The position numbers were made by a program, and so were the translations under genes. Below the pieces are notes generated by a model, which worked only from the letters and a program-made list of their open reading frames with translations, ran no database searches and was not told the DNA's origin. Below are positions 11,640 through 21,588 of a DNA stretch of 48,961 nucleotides, piece after piece (the first letter of the stretch is position 1; every line of letters starts with the position of its first letter). Source of the stretch: Hyphomicrobiales bacterium (GTDB lineage: Bacteria > Pseudomonadota > Alphaproteobacteria > Rhizobiales > Rhizobiaceae); assembly GCA_011087605.1 (NCBI GenBank), contig JAALLE010000020.1, positions 1 through 48,961 of the forward strand, written 5' to 3'.

Positions 11640-12500
11640 TTAGGCGCCTGAAATCAATTTAGACGCACGAGAAAGCCACGAACCACGGTTTTCCAGCGGA
11701 CGCAAACCACCCTTTTCCAGCAACGCGTAAGAATCGCGATACCACTTGCTGTCGGGGAAATTGTGCCCCAAAACCGCAGCCGCAGTCTGGGCATCCGACG
11801 TTAGCCCGAGCGCAAAATAGGATTCGGTCAACCGCGCCAGCGCTTCTTCCACATGACGGGTATCTTCAAATTGCTCCACCACACCACGATATCGGTTGAT
11901 GGCAGCAAGAAATTCACTGCGCTCCTGATAATAACGTCCAACCAGCATTTCCTGACCGGCAAGCTGATCCTTGGCGATGCGTTTTTTGCGCTTTGCATCC
12001 TCGACATATTCGCTGTCGGGATAGCGTTCGATCAGCACATTCATGGCGCGAAAGGTTTCTTTGGCTGAACGCTGATCGCGGGTCACGTCAGAAATCTGAC
12101 GATAGTGGGACATACCAACCAGATATTGCGCATATGGCGCTTCTGCATTGGCTGGATAAAGCTGAACGAACCGCTTGCCCTGGGCAATTGCCTCGGCATA
12201 GTCGCCCTGTCTGTAAGCTATAAATGTTGACATCACACCGGAACGCTTGGCGTATTCTGAATACGGATGCTGCCGATCAAGCTTTTTAAACTTGCGCTTT
12301 GCCTGTGTGAATTTTCCAGCGTCAATATTGGCCAAAGCTTCGTTATAGGTCTGATCCGCCGGTACAGTCGGATCAATAAATGCATTAACGTCTTGCTCTT
12401 TGGCGCACGCGCTCAACAAGATTGCAAAGGAAGCTAGGCCAATCGCCAGTTTTCCAGCACTTTTCCCCGGTGTTTTCACTGGCTGTATCTCAGTCAACAT
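11640..12500 (-). CDS. bamD: Outer membrane assembly lipoprotein BamD
   Basis: The essential lipoprotein partner of BamA in outer-membrane beta-barrel insertion (formerly ComL/YfiO). The signal peptide ends in the lipobox LLSAC with lipidated Cys32. Tetratricopeptide-like helices follow (YNEALANIDAGKFTQAKRKFKKLDRQHPYSEYAKR is repeat 1). At 286 residues it is slightly longer than the E. coli protein (245). The leader contains the hairpin AGAGC-ttgaacg-GCTCT close to the start codon. A gap of 186 bases separates it from lpxC and one of 161 from recN, so it may have its own promoter. Confidence 0.93.
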   Translation of the reverse strand: MLTEIQPVKTPGKSAGKLAIGLASFAILLSACAKEQDVNAFIDPTVPADQTYNEALANIDAGKFTQAKRKFKKLDRQHPYSEYAKRSGVMSTFIAYRQGDYAEAIAQGKRFVQLYPANAEAPYAQYLVGMSHYRQISDVTRDQRSAKETFRAMNVLIERYPDSEYVEDAKRKKRIAKDQLAGQEMLVGRYYQERSEFLAAINRYRGVVEQFEDTRHVEEALARLTESYFALGLTSDAQTAAAVLGHNFPDSKWYRDSYALLEKGGLRPLENRGSWLSRASKLISGA

Positions 12501-12686
12501 TCGTTTTCTCGCTAGTTAACGCCTGTTAGAGCCGTTCAAGCTCTAGTTTTGTCGGGACAATACCCCCATCCCGCAAATCGGACAATCGTTTGTCTGTCTT
12601 GTGCGGGCAAAATCGTTCATTTTTGAGGCAATGCTTAACGCAACAACCAATTTGAACGCAATTTGAGCAAGTCAGGCCGAAAGGGA

Positions 12687-13643
12687 TCAGTTTTTGTCTG
12701 CAGCGAATGTTGCGGAAGCGACAGAACGCAGCTCTGCGCAGGCGCCACCACGAACAACAGGTTCAGCTTCCGTCCACTCATAATTTGACGGGTCGGAGAG
12801 CAAAAATTCCAGCGCCATCGCGTTCAGCTTGTGACCCCCGCGATATGAACGGAAACAGCCAAGGATCTGACCGCCAGCAAGGGCAAGGTCACCAACGGCA
12901 TCAAGTGTCTTATGGCGTACAAATTCGTCTTCGTAACGCAGCCCTTCTGGATTGATGATTTTGTTATCGTCACAAATCACAACAGAATTATCGAGGCTTG
13001 ATCCGAGCGCAAATCCAGCGGCCCAATAGCGTTCGACATCCTTCATAAATCCAAACGTCCGGGCACGTGAAAGTTCTGTGCGGAACGTATCGGGGGTCAG
13101 ATCGCCGCTGAATTTCTGGCGACCAATGATTTCTTCTTCAAAGTCAATTTCAACTTCGTAACGTGTGGTATCATGAGGCTCAAATACGCCCCAGCTGGAT
13201 CCCATGGTAAAGCGAACTTCCTTGAGGACCCGCAAATATCGACGGCGGCGCTTTTGCTCAACCAGTCCAACCTGATCTATCGCTTCCACAAACACTTCAG
13301 AAGAACCGTCCATTACCGGAATTTCTGCACTATCGACTTCGATCACCACGTTATCAACGTGAAGCGCAACCAAAGCGGCCATCAGATGTTCAACGGTTTT
13401 TACATGCACACCGGCAGGGTCACCCAGCACAGTACACAGATCTGTGGCACCGACGGATTTAATATTGGCAGAAATGTCGACCTGATCCAGCGGAGAAATA
13501 TCACTGCGCTGAAAGACGATACCTGTATCTTCATCGGCTGGAAGGAGAGAGATGGAAACTGGTTTGCCGCTGTGGACTCCAACACCTGACAATTCAATTC
13601 GATCTGCCAATGTGTTCTGCTTAGTTGAAACTTTCGTTCCCAT
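12687..13643 (-). CDS. lpxC: UDP-3-O-acyl-N-acetylglucosamine deacetylase LpxC
   Basis: The zinc deacetylase that commits UDP-acyl-GlcNAc to lipid A synthesis, in the cytosol. Zinc ligands are visible: His86 in VKTVEHLMAAL and the His and Asp of RHKTLDAVGDLALAGG (about 245-250). The N-terminal IELSGVGVHSGKPVSI is the family start. The 318 residues are normal length. It follows ftsZ but lies beyond a strong terminator, and the 250-base region before it holds a CtrA-type box and a 17-base palindrome, so it is probably transcribed and controlled separately. Confidence 0.96.
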   Translation of the reverse strand: MGTKVSTKQNTLADRIELSGVGVHSGKPVSISLLPADEDTGIVFQRSDISPLDQVDISANIKSVGATDLCTVLGDPAGVHVKTVEHLMAALVALHVDNVVIEVDSAEIPVMDGSSEVFVEAIDQVGLVEQKRRRRYLRVLKEVRFTMGSSWGVFEPHDTTRYEVEIDFEEEIIGRQKFSGDLTPDTFRTELSRARTFGFMKDVERYWAAGFALGSSLDNSVVICDDNKIINPEGLRYEDEFVRHKTLDAVGDLALAGGQILGCFRSYRGGHKLNAMALEFLLSDPSNYEWTEAEPVVRGGACAELRSVASATFAADKN

Positions 13644-13729
13644 TTATACCCCGATCCCGCAAATACGTTTTGCGGTACTTTTATTACACCCAACACAACA
13701 GAAACTGTGGCCGATGAGTTCTTCTAACC

Positions 13730-13746
13730 GACGCATCAGATGCGTC
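13730..13746. promoter_or_regulatory. Perfect 17-base palindrome upstream of lpxC
   Basis: GACGCATC-a-GATGCGTC is an exact 8+1+8 dyad about 87 bases before the lpxC start codon and just downstream of a TATTAT (13764-13769, minus strand) that could be a -10 box. It fits an operator or a strong leader hairpin. Confidence 0.45.
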
Positions 13747-13855
13747 ACTCCCCGGAGAACTCAATAATACGAGCCTTATTCCCCTATATTGATATCTTTC
13801 CTACCCTTTGTGAGCCGGCTATCCAAATCACGCTTTCTTACCGAATGTTAACAAG

Positions 13856-13870
13856 TTAACGGATCGTTAA
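13856..13870. promoter_or_regulatory. CtrA-type binding site (TTAA-N7-TTAA)
   Basis: TTAA at 13856-13859 and 13867-13870 are separated by exactly seven bases, the consensus for the cell-cycle regulator CtrA. Further GTTAAC motifs lie at 13847-13852 and 13934-13939. The site is between the ftsZ terminator and lpxC, about 215 bases before the lpxC start. Confidence 0.5.
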
Positions 13871-13889
13871 CCGTCTGGCTTTGCTCATC

Positions 13890-13926
13890 AAAAAAGGCCG
13901 TTGGGCTTATTATGCCCAACGGCCTG
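13890..13926 (-). terminator. Rho-independent terminator after ftsZ
   Basis: A perfect stem (GGCCGTTGGGC with GCCCAACGGCC, 13896-13924) with a 7-base loop is followed on the minus strand by a T6 run (13890-13895). It lies about 70 bases after the ftsZ stop and should end most transcription of the dcw operon. Confidence 0.92.
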
Positions 13927-13996
13927 TAAAAATCGTTAACGGCGGTCAATTAGGTGCACCAAATCGGCACACCGGGTTGCCGGCCCGTAATCGCAG

Positions 13997-15664
13997 CTAT
14001 GCCTGTCTGCGCAGGAATGCTGGGATGTCGAGCTGATCATCTTCGCTGATTGGTTTTGCAACAGGTGCTGCTCGACCATGAACGTCCAGATTACCATCTT
14101 TGGGTGGTGCATAAGGATTGTTGTCCTCACGCGCAGTCGGCGACGGCGACGGCGAAGGTGCAGTGGTTGCAGCCGCTGGCTTTGTTGTCGGTGTCGACTC
14201 GGGTGTCGGGGTCGACCCGCCCAATCCAGTTGCCAGTCGTTTCAGCAATCCCATCGGGCCATTTTCATCCGCCGCTGCTTTCGGTTGTGCCGCCAAATTC
14301 TGTTGAGCCACAGCCGGGAAATCCTCAACAGACGGCATGCGAGCCGCTGGTGTCGGAGCTGTTGGTGCGGGCTGGGCTGCCGGAGCAGCAACCGCATCAG
14401 ATGAAAGCACCGAAGTGGTCAGATGTTCATCAAGAGCACTCTGGAACTCGGAATCCGAAATCGGGTCATCAAATTCTGCATTCTCGGCCTGGAACGGAAC
14501 TGCACCCGGATTGCGCTCAATCTCCAATGACGGAGCCGCCGGAATCGCCAGTTCTTCTTCCACTGCATCTGCCTCGGAATGATCCAGGCTTGCCGCCACC
14601 TCGTCTCCTGAAGCTTCAGAGCGGGCCATTGCTGACTGACGCAACCGTTCAGCAGCATCATTCATAAGCTGCGTGTTAGGCGCAGCTGCTGCACTGACCT
14701 CAGCATCAATGCCCGTAGCCACCACGGAAACCCGAATAACACCTTCAAGGCTTTCATCAAAGGTCGCACCAAGAATGATATTGGCATCCGGATCAACTTC
14801 CTCGCGGATGCGAGTCGCAGCTTCGTCAACTTCAAACAATGTCATATCGCGGCCACCCGTGATCGAAATCAACAGCCCCTGCGAACCTGCCATTGAGGTC
14901 TCATCGAGCAGCGGGTTGGATATGGCAGCCTCGGCAGCAGCCATTGCCCGGCCTTCACCGGAAGCCTCACCTGTCCCCATCATAGCGCGGCCCATTTCGC
15001 GCATGACAGAACGTACATCGGCAAAATCAAGGTTGATCAGACCCTCTTTCACCATCAAATCAGTGATGCAGGCAACGCCGGAATACAAAACCTGGTCGGC
15101 CATGGAGAATGCATCGGCAAAGGTCGTTTTATCGTTTGCGACCCGGAACAAGTTCTGGTTCGGGATAACAATCAAAGTATCGACATTTTTCTGCAGCTCA
15201 ATAATGCCTTCCTCGGCCAGCAACATGCGACGTTTGCCTTCAAATGAAAACGGTTTGGTCACAACGCCAACCGTGAGAATGCCCGCGTCTCGCGCCGCCC
15301 GAGCCACAACAGGTGCTGCACCCGTGCCGGTGCCACCTCCCATGCCAGCAGTGACAAATGCCATATGCGTACCCGACAGGTGATCATTGATTTCGTCAAT
15401 GCATTCCTGAGCAGCAGCCGCACCAACTTCTGGCTGCGAACCGGCACCCAGTCCTTCGGTCACCGCCACACCCATCTGTATGAGTCGCTCGGCTTTCGAC
15501 ATTGTCAGCGCCTGTGCATCGGTATTGGCGACGACAAAGTCGACCCCGTCCAGGCCAGATGTAATCATGTTGTTGACGGCGTTTCCGCCGCCTCCGCCGA
15601 CACCAAATACGGTGATGCGTGGTTTTAGCTCAGTAATGTCCGGCTTATGAAGGTTGAGAGTCAT
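13997..15664 (-). CDS. ftsZ: Cell division protein FtsZ
   Basis: The tubulin-like GTPase that forms the division ring. GTP-binding motifs: [13 protein letters not shown] (21-33) and the tubulin signature GGGTGTG (109-115). The globular core ends near residue 320. A long disordered linker of about 220 residues follows, rich in Ala, Pro and Ser/Thr, ending in the FtsA-binding peptide [10 protein letters not shown]. The 555-residue length is typical of rhizobial FtsZ and much longer than in E. coli (383). The ATG has GAGGA seven bases upstream. It is the last gene before the terminator; 96 bases with two hairpins separate it from ftsA. Confidence 0.98.
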   Translation of the reverse strand: MTLNLHKPDITELKPRITVFGVGGGGGNAVNNMITSGLDGVDFVVANTDAQALTMSKAERLIQMGVAVTEGLGAGSQPEVGAAAAQECIDEINDHLSGTHMAFVTAGMGGGTGTGAAPVVARAARDAGILTVGVVTKPFSFEGKRRMLLAEEGIIELQKNVDTLIVIPNQNLFRVANDKTTFADAFSMADQVLYSGVACITDLMVKEGLINLDFADVRSVMREMGRAMMGTGEASGEGRAMAAAEAAISNPLLDETSMAGSQGLLISITGGRDMTLFEVDEAATRIREEVDPDANIILGATFDESLEGVIRVSVVATGIDAEVSAAAAPNTQLMNDAAERLRQSAMARSEASGDEVAASLDHSEADAVEEELAIPAAPSLEIERNPGAVPFQAENAEFDDPISDSEFQSALDEHLTTSVLSSDAVAAPAAQPAPTAPTPAARMPSVEDFPAVAQQNLAAQPKAAADENGPMGLLKRLATGLGGSTPTPESTPTTKPAAATTAPSPSPSPTAREDNNPYAPPKDGNLDVHGRAAPVAKPISEDDQLDIPAFLRRQA

Positions 15665-15701
15665 GGGTCATTCCTCGTTTTGTTTTGGGCCACCTGATCA
15701 C

Positions 15702-15753
15702 CTCTCTTTTTTGAGAGAGCAGCCCGTTCGATTTTCCCCGATCTGCGTCGGGG
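15702..15753. promoter_or_regulatory. Two hairpins between ftsA and ftsZ
   Basis: CCCCGA-N6-TCGGGG (15736-15753) and CTCTCT-N6-AGAGAG (15702-15719) lie in the 96-base gap. Neither is followed by a T-run on the minus strand, so they are not standard terminators. They may be mRNA-processing or stabilising structures that set the high FtsZ:FtsA ratio. Confidence 0.45.
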
Positions 15754-15760
15754 TAAAGGT

Positions 15761-17092
15761 TTAAAAACTTTCCTTCAGCCAGCGGGTCATGCGTGACAAA
15801 GACCCTCCGGATGAATGAGCGACTAGATTTGCAGTTCTTGAAGTACGTTCGGCATATTCCGAGCCCGCCACCTGCGGATAGATTAAAAGGCCCGCGGCGG
15901 TCGAAAAGGCCGCACCCTTTGCTGTCTTCGGCAGGCCCGATATTCCCATCGGCCGTCCAAGACGAATATTTGCTGACAACACCCGTGTCGCCACTTCACT
16001 GACCCCAACCAGCTGGCTGGCGCCACCTGTCAATACGATGCGCCGCCCAACCGCGCCGGCAAAACCCGAGCGATTGATACGGTCTCTGATCAGTTCAAAT
16101 GTTTCTTCAATGCGCGGACGGATAAATTGCGCCAATTGCGCCACCGACACCTGATCCGGCATGACATGACCATCATCGCCAATGGGTGGCACAGAGATCA
16201 TTTCGCTTTCGTCGACCTGAGCAGGCGTGGCCTTGCCGTGCAAGACCTTCAAGCGTTCTGCGTCGCTGACCCGCATCGATAGAATGCGCGCAATATCCAT
16301 TGTTACGTGATTGCCGCCCACCGCAATCGCATCGGCAAATACCAGTTGACCGTTGAGGAAGATCGACACTGTCGTGGTACCACCCCCCATATCGATACAG
16401 GCGCAGCCCATTTGCGTTTCATCTTCAACCAGCGCCGAAAGGCCGGACGCATAAGGTGCGGCGACCATACCGTCAACACGCAGATGCGACCGGTTGATGC
16501 AATTTTCAAGATTGCGCAGCGGTGCAGTATCGCAACTGACCAGGTGCATATCCACACCCAGTTCTGCACCAACCATGCCGAGCGGCTCACGGATACCATG
16601 CTCCATATCAATGGAATAACCGATCGGCAGCGCGTGCAAAATTGCGCGTTGATCTCGAACTGCATTCCTGTGCCCGGCGGCCAGAACTGATTTGATATCA
16701 GAAGGCTCGACCTCATGGCCATTCAAGGCGATACCTGAAGAAAAGGTCTCGCTGCCCAGACGGCCTGATGAGACAGAAACAATCAATGATTCTACCGGCA
16801 TTTTCGCGGAGTTTTCAGCTGCATCGACGGCCAGACGCAGGGCTTTTTCCGCCTCATCCATGTCAACTACAACGCCTGACTTCATTCCCCGGGATCGTTG
16901 GTAGCCGAACCCAAGAACTTCAATGGAATGAGAGCGATTTGGCAGAACATCAACACCGGTGCGCGGTCGCAGCTTGGCAATCATGCAGGATATTTTTGTA
17001 CTGCCAACATCGAGAATCGAGACAATGGCAGACTTGCCTGTCGGCAGGCGACCAACCCGGGAGATTTCGGAAGAGGATCTGAACAGACTCAC
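15761..17092 (-). CDS. ftsA: Cell division protein FtsA
   Basis: The actin-fold protein that tethers FtsZ to the membrane. It shows the ATPase motifs (SILDVGSTKISCMIAKL, CIDMGGGTTTVSIF, IVLTGGASQLVGV), the SHS2 domain 1C in between, and an amphipathic C-terminal helix (SLSRMTRWLKESF) that inserts in the membrane. The 443 residues are normal for alphaproteobacteria. The start codon is GTG and overlaps the ftsQ stop as GTGA, so it depends on translational coupling with ftsQ. Confidence 0.97.
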   Translation of the reverse strand: MSLFRSSSEISRVGRLPTGKSAIVSILDVGSTKISCMIAKLRPRTGVDVLPNRSHSIEVLGFGYQRSRGMKSGVVVDMDEAEKALRLAVDAAENSAKMPVESLIVSVSSGRLGSETFSSGIALNGHEVEPSDIKSVLAAGHRNAVRDQRAILHALPIGYSIDMEHGIREPLGMVGAELGVDMHLVSCDTAPLRNLENCINRSHLRVDGMVAAPYASGLSALVEDETQMGCACIDMGGGTTTVSIFLNGQLVFADAIAVGGNHVTMDIARILSMRVSDAERLKVLHGKATPAQVDESEMISVPPIGDDGHVMPDQVSVAQLAQFIRPRIEETFELIRDRINRSGFAGAVGRRIVLTGGASQLVGVSEVATRVLSANIRLGRPMGISGLPKTAKGAAFSTAAGLLIYPQVAGSEYAERTSRTANLVAHSSGGSLSRMTRWLKESF

Positions 17093-18021
17093 AGCTTACG
17101 ATCCACTTTTTTCATGGCTTTCAACCGGTCCTTGACCAGTGATGCTCTGACCTTGGCGGCTTCTTCCTGCAAGCGCAGCACAACCCGATCTGTCAGCCGC
17201 ATGTCAATGACGTCGATCTGCCGCTCAAGCAAACGATCATCGGTTGTCAGCTTGGCCAATTGGATGAGGCTCTGTTCAATCCCCGTTTCAGGCAATTTGA
17301 TCATCATGCCGTTGGCCAGTTCCAGGTCCCAGCGACGGTCGGCAACGCGGCTGTAGGACGCGACCCGTCCCACCAGTTCTGGATGAGTTGCAACCAGCGG
17401 CAATATTTCACTCGCCGATTGCGAGGCCCCCTCACCGATCAGATGCGGCAAATGGGCAAATCGGTTGTTCAGCAGATCGGCAATGCCAAATTTGGCAATC
17501 AGCTTTCCCGATTGCTCCACCACCGTCAGACGATCATTGTGCTGCCAGACAGCGGCCGCACGCTTTTCAGCCAAGGCGACTGTCAGTTTTCCGGGATAGA
17601 GCTTTCGGATGGCAACATCCTTGACCCATGGCAATGCCATCAGCCGCTCACGAGCGCCAGCAGCATCAAAGCCGAGAAGAGAATTCTTGTCGAGCAGGCC
17701 CAGCGCAGCAATCAAATCCTGTTCACTGGTTTCCACTTGGCCGGTCAGCACAATGTCTTCGGCCTGAAGTCCAACAGATGCTCCAATTCCGGACACCAGC
17801 GTCGACGCGGTACCTGCAACGACCGATCCGTAGAACCAGCCAGCAATGATGAACCCCAGCGCCAGACTGGTGCCGGGCCCGGTTCGTGGAGCCGCGATTG
17901 TATCGAGCCGGCGCCAGAAGGCGCGCAATCTTGACCGCACCGCTAAAATCACGGGGTTGTAGTTATCGGAAGATGCCAAAACGCCGCCCGCATTGCTGCG
18001 ACCGATCCTGCGTCCCATCAT
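17089..18021 (-). CDS. ftsQ: Cell division protein FtsQ
   Basis: A bitopic membrane protein linking early and late divisome parts. After a basic cytoplasmic tail comes one membrane span (LALGFIIAGWFYGSVVAG), a POTRA domain (VGLQAEDIVLTGQVETSEQDLIAALG onward) and the FtsQ/DivIB beta domain. I place the start at the ATG at 18021 (310 aa), five bases after the ddl stop. The frame is open to a TTG at 18060, and a GGTGGAGG within ddl could serve a TTG at 18039, so the true N-terminus is uncertain by up to 13 residues. Confidence 0.93.
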   Translation of the reverse strand: MMGRRIGRSNAGGVLASSDNYNPVILAVRSRLRAFWRRLDTIAAPRTGPGTSLALGFIIAGWFYGSVVAGTASTLVSGIGASVGLQAEDIVLTGQVETSEQDLIAALGLLDKNSLLGFDAAGARERLMALPWVKDVAIRKLYPGKLTVALAEKRAAAVWQHNDRLTVVEQSGKLIAKFGIADLLNNRFAHLPHLIGEGASQSASEILPLVATHPELVGRVASYSRVADRRWDLELANGMMIKLPETGIEQSLIQLAKLTTDDRLLERQIDVIDMRLTDRVVLRLQEEAAKVRASLVKDRLKAMKKVDRKL

Positions 18022-18026
18022 TTGGC

Positions 18027-18947
18027 TCAACGACGACAACTTGCGTCCTCCACCATCCAAGTCAACAATTCACCAAAAGTGTGCCCGGCATGCTCAGCCA
18101 GTTCCGGTAACAAAGAGGTAGGCGTCATCCCTGGCTGGGTGTTTAACTCCAGCCAGATCAATTCACCCGTCCCGTTCACACGATCATCCAATCGGAAGTC
18201 GGAACGGGTTACCCCGCGACAACCAAGTGCCTGATGTGCCTTCAGGGACAGTGTCTGTATTTTTTGGTAAACATTTGGTAAAATTTCGGCCGGAAGAACG
18301 TGTTTTGATCCACCTTCGGCATATTTCGCATCATAGTCGTAGAATGTGTCCCCCAACGGCAGGATTTCGGTCACGCCTAACGCCACGTCTCCCATCACCG
18401 CACAGGTCAACTCCCGCCCGGGAACGAATCGCTCAACCATGACAATATCGGTGTAAGGCCATTCATCGGAATATAATTCCTGCGGAGGTGTTGATCGGTC
18501 CTCTCCAACGATCAACACGCCAAAACTCGATCCCTCGTTGACAGGTTTGACCACATAGGGTGGCTTCATCACATGTTTTTCAGCCGCTTCCAGACGATGC
18601 ATGACCTTGGCTTCAGCAACATCCACCCCGACACGACGTACGACAGTTTTCGCCCGCTCTTTATCCATCGCCAATGCAGACGCCATCACCCCGGAATGGG
18701 TGTAGGGAATATCCAGATATTCCAGCACCCCCTGAATCGTGCCATCTTCGCCATAGGGGCCGTGCAGCCCGTTGAACACAACGTCGGGGTTCAGCTGTTG
18801 CAGTGTTGTGGAGATATTGCGGTCAACGTCGACCCGCGTCACCTGAAAACCCTCGGCCTCCAGAGCATCAGCACAGGAATTGCCGCTGGACAGGCTGACC
18901 GGCCGTTCCGCCGATAACCCTCCCATGAGCATGGCAACATGCGTCAT
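18027..18947 (-). CDS. ddl: D-alanine--D-alanine ligase
   Basis: An ATP-grasp ligase making the D-Ala-D-Ala dipeptide for peptidoglycan. The N-terminal motif is [17 protein letters not shown], then ATP-grasp residues ([15 protein letters not shown]), the metal/substrate loop [10 protein letters not shown] and a C-terminal [12 protein letters not shown] start at 18947 (MTHVAM, 306 aa): the sequence GAGGAGAGGA lies at a good distance from it, while the ATG two codons earlier is too close. It follows a 266-base gap after murB that contains a promoter-like AT-rich stretch with an inverted repeat. Confidence 0.96.
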   Translation of the reverse strand: MTHVAMLMGGLSAERPVSLSSGNSCADALEAEGFQVTRVDVDRNISTTLQQLNPDVVFNGLHGPYGEDGTIQGVLEYLDIPYTHSGVMASALAMDKERAKTVVRRVGVDVAEAKVMHRLEAAEKHVMKPPYVVKPVNEGSSFGVLIVGEDRSTPPQELYSDEWPYTDIVMVERFVPGRELTCAVMGDVALGVTEILPLGDTFYDYDAKYAEGGSKHVLPAEILPNVYQKIQTLSLKAHQALGCRGVTRSDFRLDDRVNGTGELIWLELNTQPGMTPTSLLPELAEHAGHTFGELLTWMVEDASCRR

Positions 18948-19082
18948 CGGCATTCCTCTCCTCTGTTCCCCATTGGGCACTAGAAGAATCACATGCAATT
19001 CGGGCTTTCAAGCGGCGATTGAGTGACGAAACTCTGCGCAATTGAATCGACATTTCAGGCATTGGCGATAACAGATTCAAAA

Positions 19083-19134
19083 GACTCAATAATCGGCCAT
19101 AAACTGTTTCAAAATTATTTTTTACAATTGAGTC
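19083..19134. promoter_or_regulatory. Inverted repeat in the murB-ddl gap
   Basis: GACTCAAT (19083-19090) and ATTGAGTC (19127-19134) are exact inverted copies bracketing an AT-rich stretch. On the minus strand the right arm contains TTGACT, a good -35. A third related string (GATTGAGTGAC) lies near 19017. This suggests an internal promoter or operator for ddl-ftsQAZ, but no clear -10 at 16-18 bases was found. Confidence 0.35.
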
Positions 19135-19213
19135 AACGTCCACCGGCAAATTTGAAGAGGGTGTGACCGATAGCCAGAATTTGAAGAAATTTCAGTAGCT
19201 AGGAAGTGATTCG

Positions 19214-20158
19214 TCACACGCTGCTTTTGACTTCGCGGTGCGGTTCAAATCGACCCAGACGCTTAATTTCCCACTCCAGAACGATACCGCAATTGGCATG
19301 GACCTTGGCGCGCACCGTCTCGCCCAGCGTCTCCAGATCGTGGGCCGCGGCATCGCCGGTATTGAGCATGAAATTACAGTGCATTTCACTCATCTCGGCC
19401 CCGCCGACGCGATAGCCCCGCATACCCGCTTCATCGATCAATTTCCAGGATGAATGGGGCAGCGGATTTTTGAACGTCGAGCCCCCGGTTTTTTCGCGGA
19501 TCGGCTGAACGGTTTCGCGATGATGCTGAACTTCATCCATGGCCTTTTGAATGTCGGCGCGTTCAGCTGGCTCTCCCTCAAATACGGCACCTGTAAAGAT
19601 CAGGTCTTTCGACGCCTGGGAGTGGCGATAGCTGTATCCCATGTCGTCATGACTCAGTACATGGCGATTGCCCTGGCGATCCAGCGCGTGAACTTCAACG
19701 ACTCGATCCGTTGTTTCTGTGCCATTCGCCCCGGCATTCATTCGCAAGGCGCCACCTATGGCCCCGGGAATGCCATGGTAAAACTCAAATCCACCCAGAC
19801 CCGCTTCCAAAGCGGCAGCAGCCAGTCGTTTGTCAGGCGTCGCTGCACCTGCGTAGAGACGATTACCACCAAGGTCTTTAACCTGACCAAAGCCCCTGCC
19901 CGACAAACGGATGACGACACCTTCAATACCACCATCGCGTACCAGCAGGTTTGAACCGATACCGACCACCAGAACTGGAATATCAGCTGGCAGAACCCTT
20001 AAAAAATTGGCGAGATCGTCCTCATCGGCCGGTGAAAACAAAATATCTGCCGGACCACCAACCTGAAACCAGGTGATTTTGGACATGGCTGCATCCGGCG
20101 TTAGTCGTCCGCGGATTTCCGAAACATCAAGCCGGTCCAGCAAGGTCTGACCATTCAT
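19214..20158 (-). CDS. murB: UDP-N-acetylenolpyruvoylglucosamine reductase MurB
   Basis: The FAD enzyme that reduces UDP-GlcNAc-enolpyruvate to UDP-MurNAc. Visible FAD-binding strings are [12 protein letters not shown] and [19 protein letters not shown]. The catalytic region is [15 protein letters not shown], and the type I pattern continues with GGSTFKNP and the C-terminal [14 protein letters not shown]. The 314 residues are normal. Its ATG overlaps the murC stop (ATGA). A 266-base gap to ddl breaks the otherwise tight packing. Confidence 0.96.
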   Translation of the reverse strand: MNGQTLLDRLDVSEIRGRLTPDAAMSKITWFQVGGPADILFSPADEDDLANFLRVLPADIPVLVVGIGSNLLVRDGGIEGVVIRLSGRGFGQVKDLGGNRLYAGAATPDKRLAAAALEAGLGGFEFYHGIPGAIGGALRMNAGANGTETTDRVVEVHALDRQGNRHVLSHDDMGYSYRHSQASKDLIFTGAVFEGEPAERADIQKAMDEVQHHRETVQPIREKTGGSTFKNPLPHSSWKLIDEAGMRGYRVGGAEMSEMHCNFMLNTGDAAAHDLETLGETVRAKVHANCGIVLEWEIKRLGRFEPHREVKSSV

Positions 20159-21570
20159 TTGAAACTGGCCAGTTCATCCGGCAGCGCCTGAGCCCAGGCC
20201 GTGATATCGCCAGCACCGAGAAACAACACAAAATCCCCCGGCTCGGCGATTGAATGGACCAGCGGGGCAATTTCGGCCGGTGAATCAATGGTCCGCACAT
20301 CACGGTGGCCGCCAGATTTGATGGCGGCGGCAAGGCTCGACGAATTTACATTTTCGATTGGCTCTTCCCCGGCTTCATATACCGGCGCAACCAACACGGT
20401 GTCTGCATCATTGAAACAAGCACTGAACTCGTCGAACAGATCGTTCAATCTGGTATATCTGTGAGGTTGTTTGATGGCGATAACCCGCCCAGAACCGTTG
20501 GAGCGAACCGCCGTGCGGGCGGCTTTCAAAACAGCCGAAATTTCAACCGGATGGTGGGCATAATCGTCAAATATCTCAACTCCATTCCACGACCCCATGG
20601 GAGTGAACCGGCGGCGAACCCCCTTGAAGCTTTCCAGTCCCTTACGAATGTCCTCGACGCTGGCTCCCAGCTTGTGGGCCACGGCAATCGCTGCAGTTGC
20701 ATTCGATACATTATGAATTCCAGGCATCGGCAGAACCAGATCTTCGATCAACAAATCCTCACCTGATTTGCGGTCATGGACAGTTACATCAAACCTGGAA
20801 CTGGCACCCTCCGGCTGAACGTTGTTGAAACGATATTCCGACTGCGGATTGTTGCCATAGGAAACAATGCGTCGATCTTCGATGCGGCTGACCAGAGCCT
20901 GCACTTCGGGGTGATCGATACACATCACGCCGAACCCGTAAAACGGCACATTTTCGACAAAGGTCTTGAAGGCTTCCTTGGCTTTATCGAAAGTACCGTA
21001 ATGATCCAGATGTTCCGGATCGATATTGGTGACGATCACGATATCAGCAGGCAGGCGCAAAAAAGTGCCATCGCTTTCATCTGCCTCGACCACCATCCAC
21101 GAACCATCCCCCATACGGGCATTGGTTCCTATGGCATTAAGTATTCCGCCATTGATGATAGTCGGATCCAGCCCACCCGCTTCCAGCAACTGACCAACCA
21201 TCGATGTGGTCGTGGTTTTTCCGTGAGTTCCGCCAACAGCTATCGACTGTTTGAACCGCATCAGCTCGGCCAGCATTTCTGCGCGCCTGACCACAGGCAA
21301 ACTGCGCTCTTTGGCCTCTATCCGCTCTGGGTTGTCGATCTTGATGGCTGAAGAAGTAACGACGACCTCGCTGGAACCAAGGTTCTCAGCCCGGTGACCG
21401 ACATGAACTTCAATGCCCTTTTCGCGCAATCGTTGCACGTTGGCACCGTCATTTTGGTCCGATCCCTGAACCGGATAGCCCAGATTGTGCAACACTTCGG
21501 CAATCGCGCTCATGCCGATCCCGCCAATGCCGATAAAATGTATCAGGCCGATATCGTCTGCCATCCGCAT
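20155..21570 (-). CDS. murC: UDP-N-acetylmuramate--L-alanine ligase MurC
   Basis: Adds L-Ala to UDP-MurNAc using ATP. It carries the Rossmann motif [22 protein letters not shown], the ATP loop [11 protein letters not shown], the Mur ligase Glu/His regions ([29 protein letters not shown]) and the C-terminal [18 protein letters not shown]. The 471 residues match the family. AAGGA lies nine bases before the ATG. It ends overlapping murB by four bases and starts 18 bases after murG. Confidence 0.97.
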   Translation of the reverse strand: MRMADDIGLIHFIGIGGIGMSAIAEVLHNLGYPVQGSDQNDGANVQRLREKGIEVHVGHRAENLGSSEVVVTSSAIKIDNPERIEAKERSLPVVRRAEMLAELMRFKQSIAVGGTHGKTTTTSMVGQLLEAGGLDPTIINGGILNAIGTNARMGDGSWMVVEADESDGTFLRLPADIVIVTNIDPEHLDHYGTFDKAKEAFKTFVENVPFYGFGVMCIDHPEVQALVSRIEDRRIVSYGNNPQSEYRFNNVQPEGASSRFDVTVHDRKSGEDLLIEDLVLPMPGIHNVSNATAAIAVAHKLGASVEDIRKGLESFKGVRRRFTPMGSWNGVEIFDDYAHHPVEISAVLKAARTAVRSNGSGRVIAIKQPHRYTRLNDLFDEFSACFNDADTVLVAPVYEAGEEPIENVNSSSLAAAIKSGGHRDVRTIDSPAEIAPLVHSIAEPGDFVLFLGAGDITAWAQALPDELASFK

Positions 21571-21588
21571 AGATGATGTCCTTTGAAT

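Noticed and set aside
14419-14661. 80-codon minus-strand ORF inside ftsZ
   Set aside because: Out-of-frame reading of the FtsZ linker.
13997-15664. Long plus-strand ORFs of 205 and 236 codons opposite ftsZ
   Set aside because: Antisense shadows created by the biased codon use of the FtsZ core and its Pro/Ala linker.
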